This document shows, in pieces, positions 32,090-42,254 of a stretch of DNA of 64,000 nt. A model generated the notes under the pieces. It was not told where the DNA came from, ran no database searches, and worked only from the letters and a program-made list of their open reading frames with translations. The DNA is from Isochrysis galbana (Eukaryota > Haptophyta > Isochrysidales > Isochrysidaceae): NCBI GenBank assembly GCA_018136815.1, contig CM030938.1, positions 2,082,202-2,146,201 of the forward strand. Reading direction: 5' to 3'. Every line of letters begins with the position of its first letter. Position 1 is the stretch's first letter. Position numbers and translations under genes: made by a program.

Positions 32090-32750
32090 GCATCACTGTA
32101 GTCAAACGCCTCGCGCACAGCGCCGTCCGCCCGCAGAGAGCATTTAGCCCGTTGGGGGCTGCTCTGGTTTGTAATGCAAATGGGAGGGGTGCGGGCGCAC
32201 GGCGGCGGTGCGCTTGGCGGACAGGGTGGGGTTGCCGTCGTTCGGGTGTAGCTTGCGGCGAGCCACCGGCACGGCCACTCGCGAGTGTGTGTGGCGGGTG
32301 GGACGGGGCACGTGGCCACGCCGGGGCGCACAACACAGCTACATGACGTGAGTGTGTGGCAATGGACTTTCGTGCAGCTCACGCATGCCTACGTTGTGCC
32401 CCCTGTTCGAGACGTTCTGCGGCACGATGAGCATGTCAATGTAGTTATTACCGGCAACTTCATCGCACCTTATCTCCCTAAAATCTGTCTTTCTCTTGCC
32501 CTCGCACTTAAGGTGGTTCTAAAGGTACGGCGGGTGGCGGGCGCGCTGGCTGCCGGCCTTCGCTCCATGTATGGGTCATGGGAGTTCGGTGATCCGTGGG
32601 GGGTGGAGGCCCAGGGAGTGGATGGGTGTGGTAGCGCGGCAGGAGCGGCACCCGGGGCTTCCCCGTCCGCGCTGCATGTGATCTGCGTGTAGCGCGGGAA
32701 GACGAAGGCCACCAGCACGGCGCCGCTGCTGTGCCCTTTGCACGACCTAC
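32090..32750. other. Intergenic; one unassigned frame
   Basis: A + frame at 32285-32692 includes HAYVVPPVRDVLRHDEHVNV and NFIAPYLPK, which look more protein-like than the rest, but the frame lacks a convincing start and ends in low complexity. It could be an exon of an unrecognised gene. Nothing else is supported here. Confidence 0.3.
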
Positions 32751-32751
32751 A

Positions 32752-32900
32752 CGAGAAAAACTATTGTTATAGTTTTAGCGATGGAGCGCGCGTCGACCGC
32801 TCCCACCTCCCAGCCCCCCGCCGCCACGACGCCCCAACGGGGCCGACCCAAGCCGCCGGAGCCCGAGCGCCCGCAAGCCGCAGCCCACCCAGACCGTTGG
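32752..32900 (+). mobile_element. Retroelement leader copy (ATGGAGCGCGC type)
   Basis: AAACTATTGTTATAGTTTTA then GCGATGGAGCGCGCG opens a short Pro/Ala-rich frame (MERASTAPTSQPPAATTPQR). It matches 36600-36780 closely and 23352-23602 (minus). The frame runs on for about 60 codons and then diverges. I read these as 5' ends of a retroelement ORF. Confidence 0.55.
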
Positions 32901-33397
32901 TTGTGGTCGCACTGCTTCCACCATGCTAACACGTCGAGGTTGACGGATTGTGATGGCCCATAGGGCCTGAGGGCAATGAGGAAGGGGCCAAGCCGGCGGC
33001 AAGCGCGGCTGAGGGAACGACTTCGGAGGTGCTGACGGGCTGAAGCCCGTCAGCAGAGGAAGGCGGGCAGGCGGGCTTGGGCGAGGGCGAGGACGGCGGC
33101 GAGAGCGACATCGAGCGAGCGGCGAGAAGAGGAGAGGGCGTGTGTGAGGAGGGCTGTGATGGCAGGGGCTGGGGCTGGCGAGGCGAGGCGAGGCGAGGTT
33201 GTAGGGTATGAGTGTTACGAGAGCGAGAGCGACGAGAGCGAGAGCGACGGATGACGGCTGACGACAGGACGACAGACGACAGACAGAGACACCCAGGAAA
33301 ACACTCCGACTCTCGCCCCACCACGACTTTCTCACATAACTCGACTGAAATCAAACCCAAACACTCCGGTCAGAAGTCTTATCCAAAAGACTTACCG

Positions 33398-33740
33398 AAT
33401 AAGACGAGAGAAATGCGGTGTGCCTAAGGGGGAGATACGAAGAGGTTGCAAATTAAACCTGATTGCGCAATCACTGAAGTAGATAGAGAAACGCGGGGAA
33501 GATGAAGATAGCGAATTAAATAAACCTATTTGCGAGGCGCCTAGGAGGAAGAAAGGTGAGGAAACTTCCCTTCTCTTCGAGAGAAAGAGAGAGGGAGCGC
33601 TCCACAACCCAAGATCCTGTGCGTCCACGCGAAGCTTTTGACCGAGAACGAGAGAAAGCAGAGGCAGAGAATTATAACGATAAATACCGAATGACGAAGA
33701 GAAGAGAGAAGCCTAACGAGTGTCTCGATTCGCGAATGCG
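33398..33740. repeat. Dispersed repeat, also at 16810-17104
   Basis: Second copy of the GTGTGCCTAAGGGGGAGAT ... AAGCTTTTGACCGA repeat, with extra short insertions. It is followed to about 34030 by a purine-rich stretch full of GAAGAGCGAAGAGCGA units. Confidence 0.85.
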
Positions 33741-34059
33741 ACACCCCCCTACTAGGATCAAGCGTCCCGCGAGGGAAAGAAGAGAGCCTAACGGATAGCG
33801 GAGAGCTCCGAACAAGCCACGAGAAAGGCAGAAGAGCAATCCTGAACGAGACCGAAGAGCGAAGAGCGAAGAGCGAATTATGAAGAATGAAACAATAAAT
33901 TCAAATGGAGAGCCGCGCGCCAAACGTCGAACTAACACGGAAGACGTGACGAGTGACGCGAAGAGCGACGACCGAGACGATACGAATAATCGAGGATCGA
34001 TAAGAACGCGGAACGACGAGAATCGAGAATCGAGGATGCGACACTCTCGCCCTCAGGTG

Positions 34060-34210
34060 GAGGGGGCGAACCGTGGCCGTGGCGAGGCTTTGGCTTTGGC
34101 CGTTGGCCGTTGGTTAGACGGTGGCAACGGAGGCTAACATTTTCCGTTGTCTTCCCCCCCCCCTCCCAAGACTACACGGCAGTCTTTAAGACTACGCGTT
34201 TGCGCAACCG
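34060..34210. repeat. Dispersed repeat, inverted copy at 52653-52790
   Basis: It contains GTGGCGAGGCTTTGGC, GGAGGCTAACATTTTCCGTT, a C run, AAGACTACACGGCAGTCTTT and AAGACTACGCGTTTGCGCAA. The copy at 52653 is the reverse complement with a few changes. The AGTCTT/AAGACT phrases are themselves inverted repeats (AAGACT...AGTCTT), so this end can fold into a hairpin. Confidence 0.85.
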
Positions 34211-34345
34211 TAGGGGCTCCGTTGGCCGTTACCGATGAAGCAGACTACGGACCGCAGCACTAAGGTTATACTCGCACAACAAAACAACTCCGACACTCTC
34301 CGCTCCCCATCTCTCTGCGCGGCGCGGCGCACCGGCGCGGAGGCG

Positions 34346-35396
34346 ATGAGCGAGCGCGGCTCGAGTGTCACGCCCACCAAGCCCGAGCTCGCCTCGGAGC
34401 TGGCGAGGATGCGCGAGCACTACGAGGCGAGCGGAGGGCACGAAGGCTCCACCGCAAACCCAGGTACGAAACCAAACCATCCTCACGACTCCAGCCCACA
34501 CTCGGTGGTGCTCTGACGCGAGCCTCTCTCCACTTTCTCCTCTCTCTCCTCTCTCTCCTCTCTCTCCACTCTCTCCACTCTCTCCACTCTCTCCACTCTC
34601 TCCACTCTCTCCTCTCTCTCCCCTCACTCCACTTCTCTCCACTTTCTCCTCTCCACTCTCTCCACCATCTGCACTCTCTGCACTCTCTCCTCTCTCTCAG
34701 CTCTCCACTCTTTCCACTCTCTCCCCTCCACTCGCTCCACTCTCTCCACTCTCTCCTCTCTTTCCACTCTCTGCACTCTCTCCCCTCCCCTCTCTCCACT
34801 CTCTGCACTCTCTCCCCTCCACTCTCTCCACTCTCTCTCTTCCCTGCTCGCCTTCCCCGTCTTCACACTACTCACCTTAGGCATTTTGAGCCTTTGTACG
34901 GTGGCGTGCACGTCCTTGCTGCCCGCTACTCCTCTTCAATACACCACTTCATCTCTCCCTCGCTTGGCTCCCTTCCATCTCGCCCTGCTCGTGCCCGCTC
35001 GCCCCTGCAAATGCTGAGCTGGCACTCCTCGGCCCAATCGGTGTTTGGCCACTGCAGGCCCGAAGATCTCTCGGGAGCAGATGCGCGACGGCAAAGTGCC
35101 ACTCGGCTTCCGCGACAACTGCGCCCACCTGCTCATCCCGCTCAACGAGTGCGTGCCCCCCCACTCCCCCCCTCCGCGCACCTAGCATCTCCACCTGCGC
35201 CTCTCCAGCTCCTCGCTTTCACCGATGCACAAGGGCAGGGTCTCTCCATCCCCACACCTCACTCGTCGCTAATCTCAGGTGCCGCTATGAGACGAGCTTC
35301 TTACCGTGGCGCTGCAACGATCTGCGCCACGCCTACGAGGCATGCCAGCACCACGAGTACGAGCGGCGGGTCGCAGTGCACAGGGAGAAGAAATGA
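34346..35396 (+). CDS. NDUFB7: NADH dehydrogenase (ubiquinone) 1 beta subcomplex subunit 7
   Basis: Exons 34346-34463, 35058-35148 and 35279-35396 encode 108 residues. Introns are GT-AG with phases 1 and 2. The core reads MRDGKVPLGFRDNCAHLLIP, LNECRYETSFLPWRCNDLRH and AYEACQHHEYERRV, which matches NDUFB7. The twin Cx9C motif is exact: CAHLLIPLNEC and CNDLRHAYEAC, the CHCH fold oxidised by the Mia40 pathway in the intermembrane space. NDUFB7 is a structural subunit on the intermembrane-space side of complex I. The N-terminal 40 residues are not conserved. Confidence 0.9.
34520..34855. repeat. CT-rich minisatellite (CTCTCCACT units) in NDUFB7 intron 1
   Basis: CTCTCCACT and CTCTCCTCT units repeat over about 330 bp, with occasional CTGCACT. 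It fills most of the 594-bp first intron as an unusually long polypyrimidine stretch, ending about 200 bp before the acceptor. Confidence 0.9.
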
Positions 35397-36100
35397 GCTG
35401 CGGTTGCGTGAACGCTTCATGTCCATCATGCGGCAATTTGTGTGTTGGTGGCGGCTGCTCTGCTGTGGCGCAGCTATGCGCGCGTCAAGCGCGCATCACA
35501 TCGGCAGCAGACGCAGTTTGTTGCTCTATTGTTTTTGGCGAGAAAAGGTTTAATGCGCGTTCATAAGACGGTTGCCTTCTGCCCATTCCAGCCGTCTCTT
35601 TGCAGGGCGCTGTCTCTTTGCGGACGGGTGCAGGCGCTAGCTCCGCGGCAAGTCTTTTTAGGGGGAGCCCACCAACCGCCCCTATGCATGTGCACGTCAA
35701 AGAGGCGACGCCGCACACAAGTGGATTGGCCAATGTTAAGGTGGAAGGAGCGGCACGGTATTTTGCACACGAATGTGCTCTCCTTTCATTCGCGTCCTTG
35801 CCCCGCGCCGGCGGCCAGCTGATTGGCAGGGCGCACATTTGGATCTGGCTGTGAGGCGAGGCAGTCTAACGGAGCGGTGTTAACGGTGTAGCGCGCCATG
35901 CAAAGGTCGCAGTTGTGTGGTTGATAGATACGGGTACTGCCAGTGCGCTTGATGGTGTTCATCATGTGTGCCACGTGGTGCAAGGAGAAACCTTTCAATA
36001 TCCTGGTAACGCGTAACGCTCACAGCTGCGTTTGGGGCCGGCCCACTTTGCCCCTCCGCCTACATGCTCAGGCCCATCGCCCCCTCAACCTATGGCTCCC
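35397..36100. other. Intergenic, nothing identified
   Basis: No domain-like frame, no repeat that I could match elsewhere in the window. Confidence 0.4.
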
Positions 36101-36107
36101 TCAACTA

Positions 36108-36300
36108 ACTTTATAGTCAGCTGCCATGGAGCGTGCCGCCGCTCCCCTCCTCTCCTTCGGATCCCCCGCCGAGGGCGGCCCCCCAGCCCCCATTGAGCAG
36201 TCGCTGTCGAAGCGGCCGCGCGCCGAGCCCGCCATCCGAGGCCGAGCAGGTGCGTACGACCCACGTCGCGCCACACGGCCCGTGGCTCCGGCCACACCAT
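36108..36300 (+). mobile_element. Retroelement leader copy (ATGGAGCGTGCCGCC type), also at 56043-56240
   Basis: ACTTTATAGTCAGCTGCC then ATGGAGCGTGCCGCCGCTCC opens a frame MERAAAPLLSFGSPAEGGPP. The 56-kb copy has the same leader and start, and the two stay aligned for about 190 bp apart from small indels. The second leader family (36600) starts with the same MERA peptide but a different leader. Confidence 0.6.
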
Positions 36301-36599
36301 GCACAGCAGTCATGCTGGCTCCCCCAATGGAGGGCAGTTGTCTGCAGACTCCAGCAGAGCATGAACAGGCCCACAGGGCCACTCCTCCAATGGCATTGGC
36401 CAATGGGCATGCCGGCATGCCTGCTATGGGGCTGACTACACACTACACGGTAAAGCCCCCCCTCTCACACTCGAATTGCAGAACGGGGGTCCGGGGGCGG
36501 AGCCCCCGAAGGCGATTTTAACTACTATTATAGTACTTTTACACATTTTTACTAGTAGAGCTCTGCCCCCGAAACCCCAGCCCAATTTAAGCCAGTTTG

Positions 36600-36966
36600 C
36601 ACATAAACTATTGTTATAGTTTTAGCGATGGAGCGCGCGCCGACCGCTCCCCTCTCCCAGCCCCCCGCCGTCACGACGCCCCAACGGGGCCGCCCCAAGC
36701 CGCCGGAGCCGAAGCGCTCGCAGGCCTCAGCACCACCTGACAACGACGTCGAGATGGCGCCGCCACCTTCGCCTCCCAGGCAGCCACAGAAGCAGGGAAC
36801 AGGCAAAGCCCTGTTCCCTGCTGACAAACAGAACCAGAGCCAGGCTCAGAACGCCAACGCCGCCGTACAGCCGCCCACTCAAGGACTCCCCATGGGGTGT
36901 GGCAGCTCTGCTGCCACCCCCATGGCGGCAACTCCTACCATCTGTGGCGTGCAGCGTCGACCATGA
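36600..36966 (+). mobile_element. Retroelement 5' ORF fragment (Pro/Gln-rich N-terminus)
   Basis: CATAAACTATTGTTATAGTT then TTAGCGATGGAGCGCGCGCC opens a 112-codon frame (MERAPTAPLSQPPAVTTPQR ... PPSPPRQPQKQGTGKALF). It is followed at 37096 by a repeat, then the gap, then a C-terminal fragment on the same strand, so 36600-38955 may be one retroelement whose middle is missing from the assembly. Confidence 0.5.
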
Positions 36967-37095
36967 GCCGATCGTCTGGCGCGGCCGGGAGGGCGGCAGG
37001 AGAGGAGAGGAGCGGTGCGCGCTCCATGGCCCTATCGCTCTAAGGACAGTTGTAAGGATGTTTGTCCTAGAGCCTAGAGACTCTATGGATTTCTA

Positions 37096-37267
37096 TGCAA
37101 CCTACTTTTATAAGTAGGGGTCAATGGGGGCCTCGCGCCCCCCTCTCTCCATCGCGGACACCCCCAGGGGTGGGCCCGTACAATCAACCACAGCCCCTGC
37201 CCTTTGGCAGGGGCTGGGCAATCATCACACTGGCCCAGACCCCTAGTGGGCGCGGGCCGTGATTCGC
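37096..37267. repeat. Dispersed repeat, also at 16198-16386
   Basis: Second copy of the CAACCTACTTTTATAAGT ... CCCTAGTGGGCGCGGGCC repeat, cut off by the assembly gap. Confidence 0.8.
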
Positions 37268-37367
37268 NNNNNNNNNNNNNNNNNNNNNNNNNNNNNNNNN
37301 NNNNNNNNNNNNNNNNNNNNNNNNNNNNNNNNNNNNNNNNNNNNNNNNNNNNNNNNNNNNNNNNNNN
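37268..37367. other. Assembly gap (100 N)
   Basis: Exactly 100 N. It falls between a retroelement 5' part and a 3' part in the same orientation, where a reverse-transcriptase domain would be expected. Confidence 0.99.
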
Positions 37368-38955
37368 AAGTTAGAATGCAATGCCTTACACAACGTCTTC
37401 AAAGACCACGAAGCGAGCACGCCCTATAGTAGCGAAGAGTGCGCGCAATACCTCAGAAACAACGATACGTATATACAATTTCAGGGAGAATATATCCCAA
37501 GGGACAAATTCTTGGGAACATGGGACGCAATAGTTAGACACGCCACGGAGACATTGACGACGGCAGAAAGCGCGCCCGAAACGAAAAGCGCACCTGCACG
37601 GCGCGACACAACCGGCAACCATTACGACCCGGAGGAACCACAACCCGAACTACGAATTACGTTAGACGGGGAATACTACGCGAACCTCAAGGGAACGTGG
37701 TATGAGGCGGAGCTTTCATACCTAGGCACACCTATAATCGGGAATAGGCTACTCGCCGCACCCACAAACCTAGACACATCCCCACCGGCGAGATGGGGGG
37801 AAGGATACAAAACCAACAAAAGACTGGAATACCCGCTAGCGGACGAGTACACGCTAGACGGTAAAACGCCGCTGGACGGCACCGGAGTAGAACATCTAAC
37901 CGAGGCACTTCAGCGCAAAGACCGTAAACGCAAACGCCTCACGGGGCCGGCCAAATGGGAGGAAAAGCTTCACATTCCCGGGGATACATGGGCACACCTG
38001 GCACGACTATACACCACGCCAATGGTAACGGCGAGGGACATGCACCTACACTTCAAACATATCACACACAGGCGAGTGGGCACGTATAACCGCTTTCCAG
38101 ATAGAGCCAACACGTGCCGCATATGTGGAGAAACGGATTAATCCTCGACGCACCTAGGCGAGTGCCCCGGGATAACCAACATCCTAGGCGAACTGAACAA
38201 AATCGCACGGTTCACACCCGGGTTAGAAAGGAGCAGAGAAGAAACCATTATAGACAACCTATTCATCTACCCAAAAGGAGACGCCCCGAAAGCGATATGC
38301 GTACTATATCTATTGGCGTGGAGATATATACTCACGGACTTCTACAGGATACACTACGACGACATAAAATTCTCGGAAGAATCAATACTAATAAGAATAA
38401 TAGAGAGATACACCTTACTAAACAAAGCACTCCTCTTCGCACAAGAAACCGACTCGGCGAGAACCGCCCAAGCGGGCATGGGAAGACAGCCTAAGAAGAA
38501 GACAGACATGAATGACTTGAGACCCGTTTTCAACAGGAACGACAAAGGCGGTCTTAAGCCCAGCGCGGAGCTAGTGGAACTAGCCTCCAAGCTGGGGATC
38601 GCACACGCTGTCGAGGGGACCACGGAACAAGGGAACAAAGGAAATTGAAACATAGATACACCTACCAAAGTCGCTGACAAAGACAATGGAACCTGGATGT
38701 AAACCAAACAAACAAAAAGAGACCAGAAGGACACACACGACAACAAAGACAATTCCAGAAGGCCTGCCCGGACCCCACACTCTAAACCAGGCCTCAGGTA
38801 GCGCACCGAGGCCGGACCCCGGAAACCAAAGAAAAAGGAAAGAAGGGGGGCAGGGGAAGAGGTGGAGGGAGGGATGATAAGGGCGGTGTAGATAGCGAAG
38901 GGGAGTCCCGTAACTAGTAGGTGTGTAGCCTTGAATCTTCAGAAGGATTTTTTTT
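37368..38955 (+). pseudogene. Retroelement C-terminal region with one in-frame nonsense codon, T-tailed
   Basis: Frame 37368-38648 matches the 50.7-kb copy throughout: HNVFKDHEASTPYSSEECAQ, GTWYEAELSYLGTPIIGN, YPLADEYTLDGKTPLDGT, HFKHITHRRVGTYNRF, then the knuckle CRICGETD-stop-SSTHLGEC. The TAA at 38139-38141 is exactly where sister copies have Glu or Lys, so it is one base away from a sense codon, and the same frame stays open to 38646-38648. The 3' UTR is purine-rich and ends AATCTTCAGAAGGA followed by eight T (38948-38955). The 5' side is lost in the gap. Confidence 0.75.
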
Positions 38956-40396
38956 ATCCCATATCCAACCGCGCGCCCCCAACGACGACTAGCCGAGCCC
39001 CAGCGCCCATAGTCCATAGCCCCTAACCCTAAGAATTGCGCCCAAATTGCTCCGACTTGGGGCTATATATCCAACTTCCAACTTGCGGGGCACGATTTTA
39101 ATACCCAACTTGCTTAGAACGTATGACTTGCTGGCACAAGTCACAAGTTTGGTCAACTGCTGGGAGTGGTCAAGCCCAATGTGCAATGTGTTTGTTGGCC
39201 GTTCGTTCGTGCTCCACGATGAATATGTACGCTCCCCCGATGACCAAGCTAGGCTCCAGGCGCGCTTTTGACCCGGGGCTCTCTTTTGGCAAGGCTCGCT
39301 TTGGCCAAGGCTCGCTTTTGGCCAAGGCGCCAAGGCTCGCTTCCCTTGGCCCTCGGCGCCGCCCTCGCCCCCACGCGTCCACGTCCACTCTGCGCTCTGC
39401 GCCCCCTCATCCCCATCCCCGCAGCCGCACCTATGATACCAGATGAAGGCAAGCCGCCTTGGGGATGGGGGGGGGGCCATGGTGGTGGTGGTGCCAGCCG
39501 TTCTCGGCTGTCAAGGGTCGGCACGTCGTCACTTGCCGAGCACACACGCGTCACCTTTTTTGATTTTTGACGGCACCACACTAATCTCATGATTGGTCTC
39601 CTAGGAGCTAGGAGGGGGGCCTCGCGCCTCTCCCACTCTCTCGACTCCCCTCATGGGGGGCGAGAACCATCCACCCCCCTGTGCTGCCTCTTGGCATGTA
39701 GAGGGGACTCACCCAGACAGTCCAGACTCCCCCTAAGAGCTGGGCACAAATCGCACGCCCTGGCTCGCGCTGGCCTGCTTCTTGCTCTGACCAACCCCTC
39801 CTCCCCCTTGGGCCCCCCTGATTAGGACCCCCCAGCCAGCCCCAGTCGACCGGCAGGGGCGCGAGAGCCAGCGATGGAGAGGTGGAGAGGCAGGAGGGGC
39901 CAGGGCCATGCCCCAGCTCCCAGGCCCCCTGCAGGCCTCCTGGGGACTTGAAGAGGGGCCGCATGCGCGCGCCATCGCGCCATGGCCAGAGCCGCAGGGA
40001 AGAGAGGAGGAAGAGGGAAGAGGGAGGGGAGGGGGGAAGTGGCAGCTCTCCCCTCCGGCGTTAACTCGTCTTCTCGCCCTGTTTAGGTGAGAGAAGACGG
40101 GGTCACCAGAACCAGGAGGGAAGGGCCGCGGCTCGCCGCGGCCACTCGCTCCGGCGAGGAGAGATAAGCGCTTCTGGGCTCCTATTCACGATCACCCCCG
40201 CCCCCCCCCCCCTTCCCCCTGCGTTGTTTTTCCCCGAAATGGGGTTGTTCCCCCAGCGTGGTGGACTCGAGGAGACGGCGTGCTGGGGTGGCGTAGGAGG
40301 GTCGTCGGTACGTGCAAGTAGACCCTCGACTGATGGAGTATCGGTGACCTAGAAGCGAGACCAACACCAACGACGGGAGGAATCTTCGCTGAAGCG
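38956..40396. other. Intergenic, no gene supported
   Basis: Short TTGGCCAAGGCTCGCTT-type repeats occur at about 39285-39345. 39600-39700 carries a GGGGGCCTCGCGCCTC phrase like those at 16225 and 37120. The stretch 40100-40396 is the presumed promoter and 5' UTR of the following gene. Confidence 0.45.
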
Positions 40397-40945
40397 ATGC
40401 TGCGCAGACTTTCGCTCTCCCTCGTTCTGCTAGCGAGCCTCCAGCCGGCCACGGCTCTGGCGGCAGTGCAGTCAGGAGCGCGGGTTGCGGGCCGGCCGGC
40501 ACTCTCAGCACGAGCTATCGTCGCCGCCCCGCGCTCGGCGGACGTCGTGTGTACCACCGACAGGACAACAGACACGCCAACGCAAGCTGCCCTCACCTAT
40601 GGAGCCATCGGTGCTGGGCTGGTCGCGAATCCGATTATGTGGTGGTCGCTCTTCACTCTCAAGACGACTGGATGCGGCCTGCCCGCCGGCCCCTTTGGTC
40701 TCCTCGGCGCCGCGGAGGGCGTCTCCTACATCATCGTCGTCGGTTTTGTCGCTGCGGCCTTGTACAAGAAGGCCACCACGGGCAGCGGACTACCAGCGGG
40801 CCCTGCTGGGCTGCTCGGCGCCGCTGAGGGGCTCTCCTTTCTCTCGTTCGCGGCAGGTCTCGTCGTCCTCGGCTTCCAGCTCACGGATTACGGATATCTT
40901 CCCGAGGCAGTCCCGGTCGAGGGCGGGGTGTGCTCCAAGATTTGA
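40397..40945 (+). CDS. Predicted plastid or endomembrane membrane protein with an internally duplicated GLPAGP-GLLGAAEG domain
   Basis: Single exon, 182 residues. Residues 1-22 (MLRRLSLSLVLLASLQPATA) look like an ER signal peptide with a cleavage-like ALA site. The next about 40 residues are rich in Ala, Ser, Arg and Val, as in the transit-peptide half of bipartite plastid leaders of algae with secondary plastids, although there is no obvious Phe at the cleavage site. Two repeats follow, TGCGLPAGPFGLLGAAEGVS (about 94-113) and TGSGLPAGPAGLLGAAEGLS (about 130-149), each continuing into a hydrophobic helix; another helix precedes the first. I recall similar uncharacterised proteins in stramenopiles and haptophytes. 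Role unknown. The targeting is inference. Confidence 0.7.
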   Translation: MLRRLSLSLVLLASLQPATALAAVQSGARVAGRPALSARAIVAAPRSADVVCTTDRTTDTPTQAALTYGAIGAGLVANPIMWWSLFTLKTTGCGLPAGPFGLLGAAEGVSYIIVVGFVAAALYKKATTGSGLPAGPAGLLGAAEGLSFLSFAAGLVVLGFQLTDYGYLPEAVPVEGGVCSKI

Positions 40946-41289
40946 GTGGTGGTAGGGTGATCTCTTCTCTGCGCACACCCACTCTGTCGCGCTCTGCAAT
41001 CAATCGCCACCTTATGGCTAGTGTACCACCGAGCATTTGTTGAGAACGTATGAAGTGACGAGCATTTGTTGAGTTCAAAACCAAGATTCAAGAGGCACAA
41101 TCTTTAATCTTCCCTTCCCTACTAGCTACTAGATGATTGACTACTACTGTGCTCATAGTCATGGTAACCCCAACGTTGCCTCGATCCAGCTCAGTCTCCC
41201 ACGCCTCGCCTTCTGGCCGAAGTGAGAGACAGAGGCCTAGCCCTCTCCATGGCTCTGAGTGATTAATCTTAATCTAGCATGTGTGTGCA

Positions 41290-41580
41290 CATGCATAATA
41301 GTGGTAGTGGTAGCTACTTAATAATAAAACAACTGAGCGATAGTACCACTACTCCCACTAGCCCGGTACTATCACGACACCCCTCAGCGCACCTGCCCGC
41401 ACGCCTTGAAGTGGTGGCACGGACACATACACATATGCATCCCTTCAAATCTCCCCCCTCGCAAACCCCCGGCTCCCATCATAACTCCCCACAAGTTAGT
41501 TACAATGAGGGAAAACCCAGTGAGGCGAACCGACCTAGGTCGGGCGACTCACCGGGGGAAAACACCGGGGGGGGGGGGGG
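41290..41580 (+). repeat. Retroelement 5' segment, inverted copy at 62000-62280
   Basis: AATAATAAAACAACTGAGCG, CACTAGCCCGGTACTATCAC, CATCCCTTCAAATCTCCCCC and CAATGAGGGAAAACCCA occur here and, reverse-complemented, at 62000-62280 just upstream of the minus-strand retroelement frame. Both copies run into a G/C homopolymer (G run 41562-41586), beyond which they differ. Confidence 0.8.
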
Positions 41581-41950
41581 GGGGGGCTCTCGTCGAGAAG
41601 CAGAACGTCCCTTACAGCTCGCGCCGCGAGCAGTCCTCGAAGAAAGAAATGACTGCGCCCCCCGATACCTGTCACAAGGACGCCTTGAGCAAGCCTTGAG
41701 AGGGTGCAACTCGAGGTTCCTTTTTTTTGTCACGCCCCTCCCGGCTTTTTAGGTATATAATTTCTACTGACCCCTAACTTCGCCCCTAACTCGGGGGTTG
41801 ACCGCGCGCAGACAAACATAAACACGGGGACCCATCAAGCGGAAGACGTCTTGTGTTTCGTTTGTGCTTCCCGTTTCCAACTTGGCCCCTGACTCGGACA
41901 CGCTTCCTCGAGCGTGAACTTTTTTTCTTGCATAACAATAAGGGAACGTC

Positions 41951-42241
41951 ATGTTGGTATACATATACGATAAGCGTAATGAATATGACGTGGAGGAACT
42001 AAAGAAATTAATAGTTCCCATTATTGCCGGGTCCTCATTCATTATCGTGCCATCAATCGTAATTAGATTCGGGGCGGATAAAGTTAAAGGAATCGGAGTT
42101 GGAGCTGGAGTGGGAATCGCACTGACCCTGCTGATTTTCTTTCTATTGTGGAAATTTAAGGTGTGGCGCCTTTCCAAAACAGACAAGATGCGGCTCACCG
42201 ACGAAGCGAAGGCAAAGTTGGCCGCGCGCAAAAAGAAATAA
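41951..42241 (+). CDS. Small AT-rich two-helix membrane protein, orphan
   Basis: 96 residues with an intact ATG-to-TAA frame. The N-terminus is charged (MLVYIYDKRNEYDVEELKK), then come two hydrophobic segments (LIVPIIAGSSFIIVPSIVI and IGVGAGVGIALTLLIFFLLW) and a basic tail (DEAKAKLAARKKK). Its AT-rich codons stand out against the GC-rich neighbourhood, as with the 196-aa ORF at 9 kb, so it may come from a mobile element or virus. I recognise no family. A partial copy of its 3' end follows. Confidence 0.55.
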   Translation: MLVYIYDKRNEYDVEELKKLIVPIIAGSSFIIVPSIVIRFGADKVKGIGVGAGVGIALTLLIFFLLWKFKVWRLSKTDKMRLTDEAKAKLAARKKK

Positions 42242-42254
42242 ACATGAACACTGC

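Noticed and set aside
29812-32147. Long + strand frames (357 and 478 codons) across CWC22 exon 1, the divergent promoter and eS7
   Set aside because: They are antisense to well-supported exons or run through G/A-rich promoter sequence; only the eS7 exons inside are real.
32285-32692. Possible exostosin-like (GT64) exon
   Set aside because: HAYVVPPVRDVLRHDEHVNV recalls the family only loosely; the NxED signature is absent and there is no supporting exon nearby.
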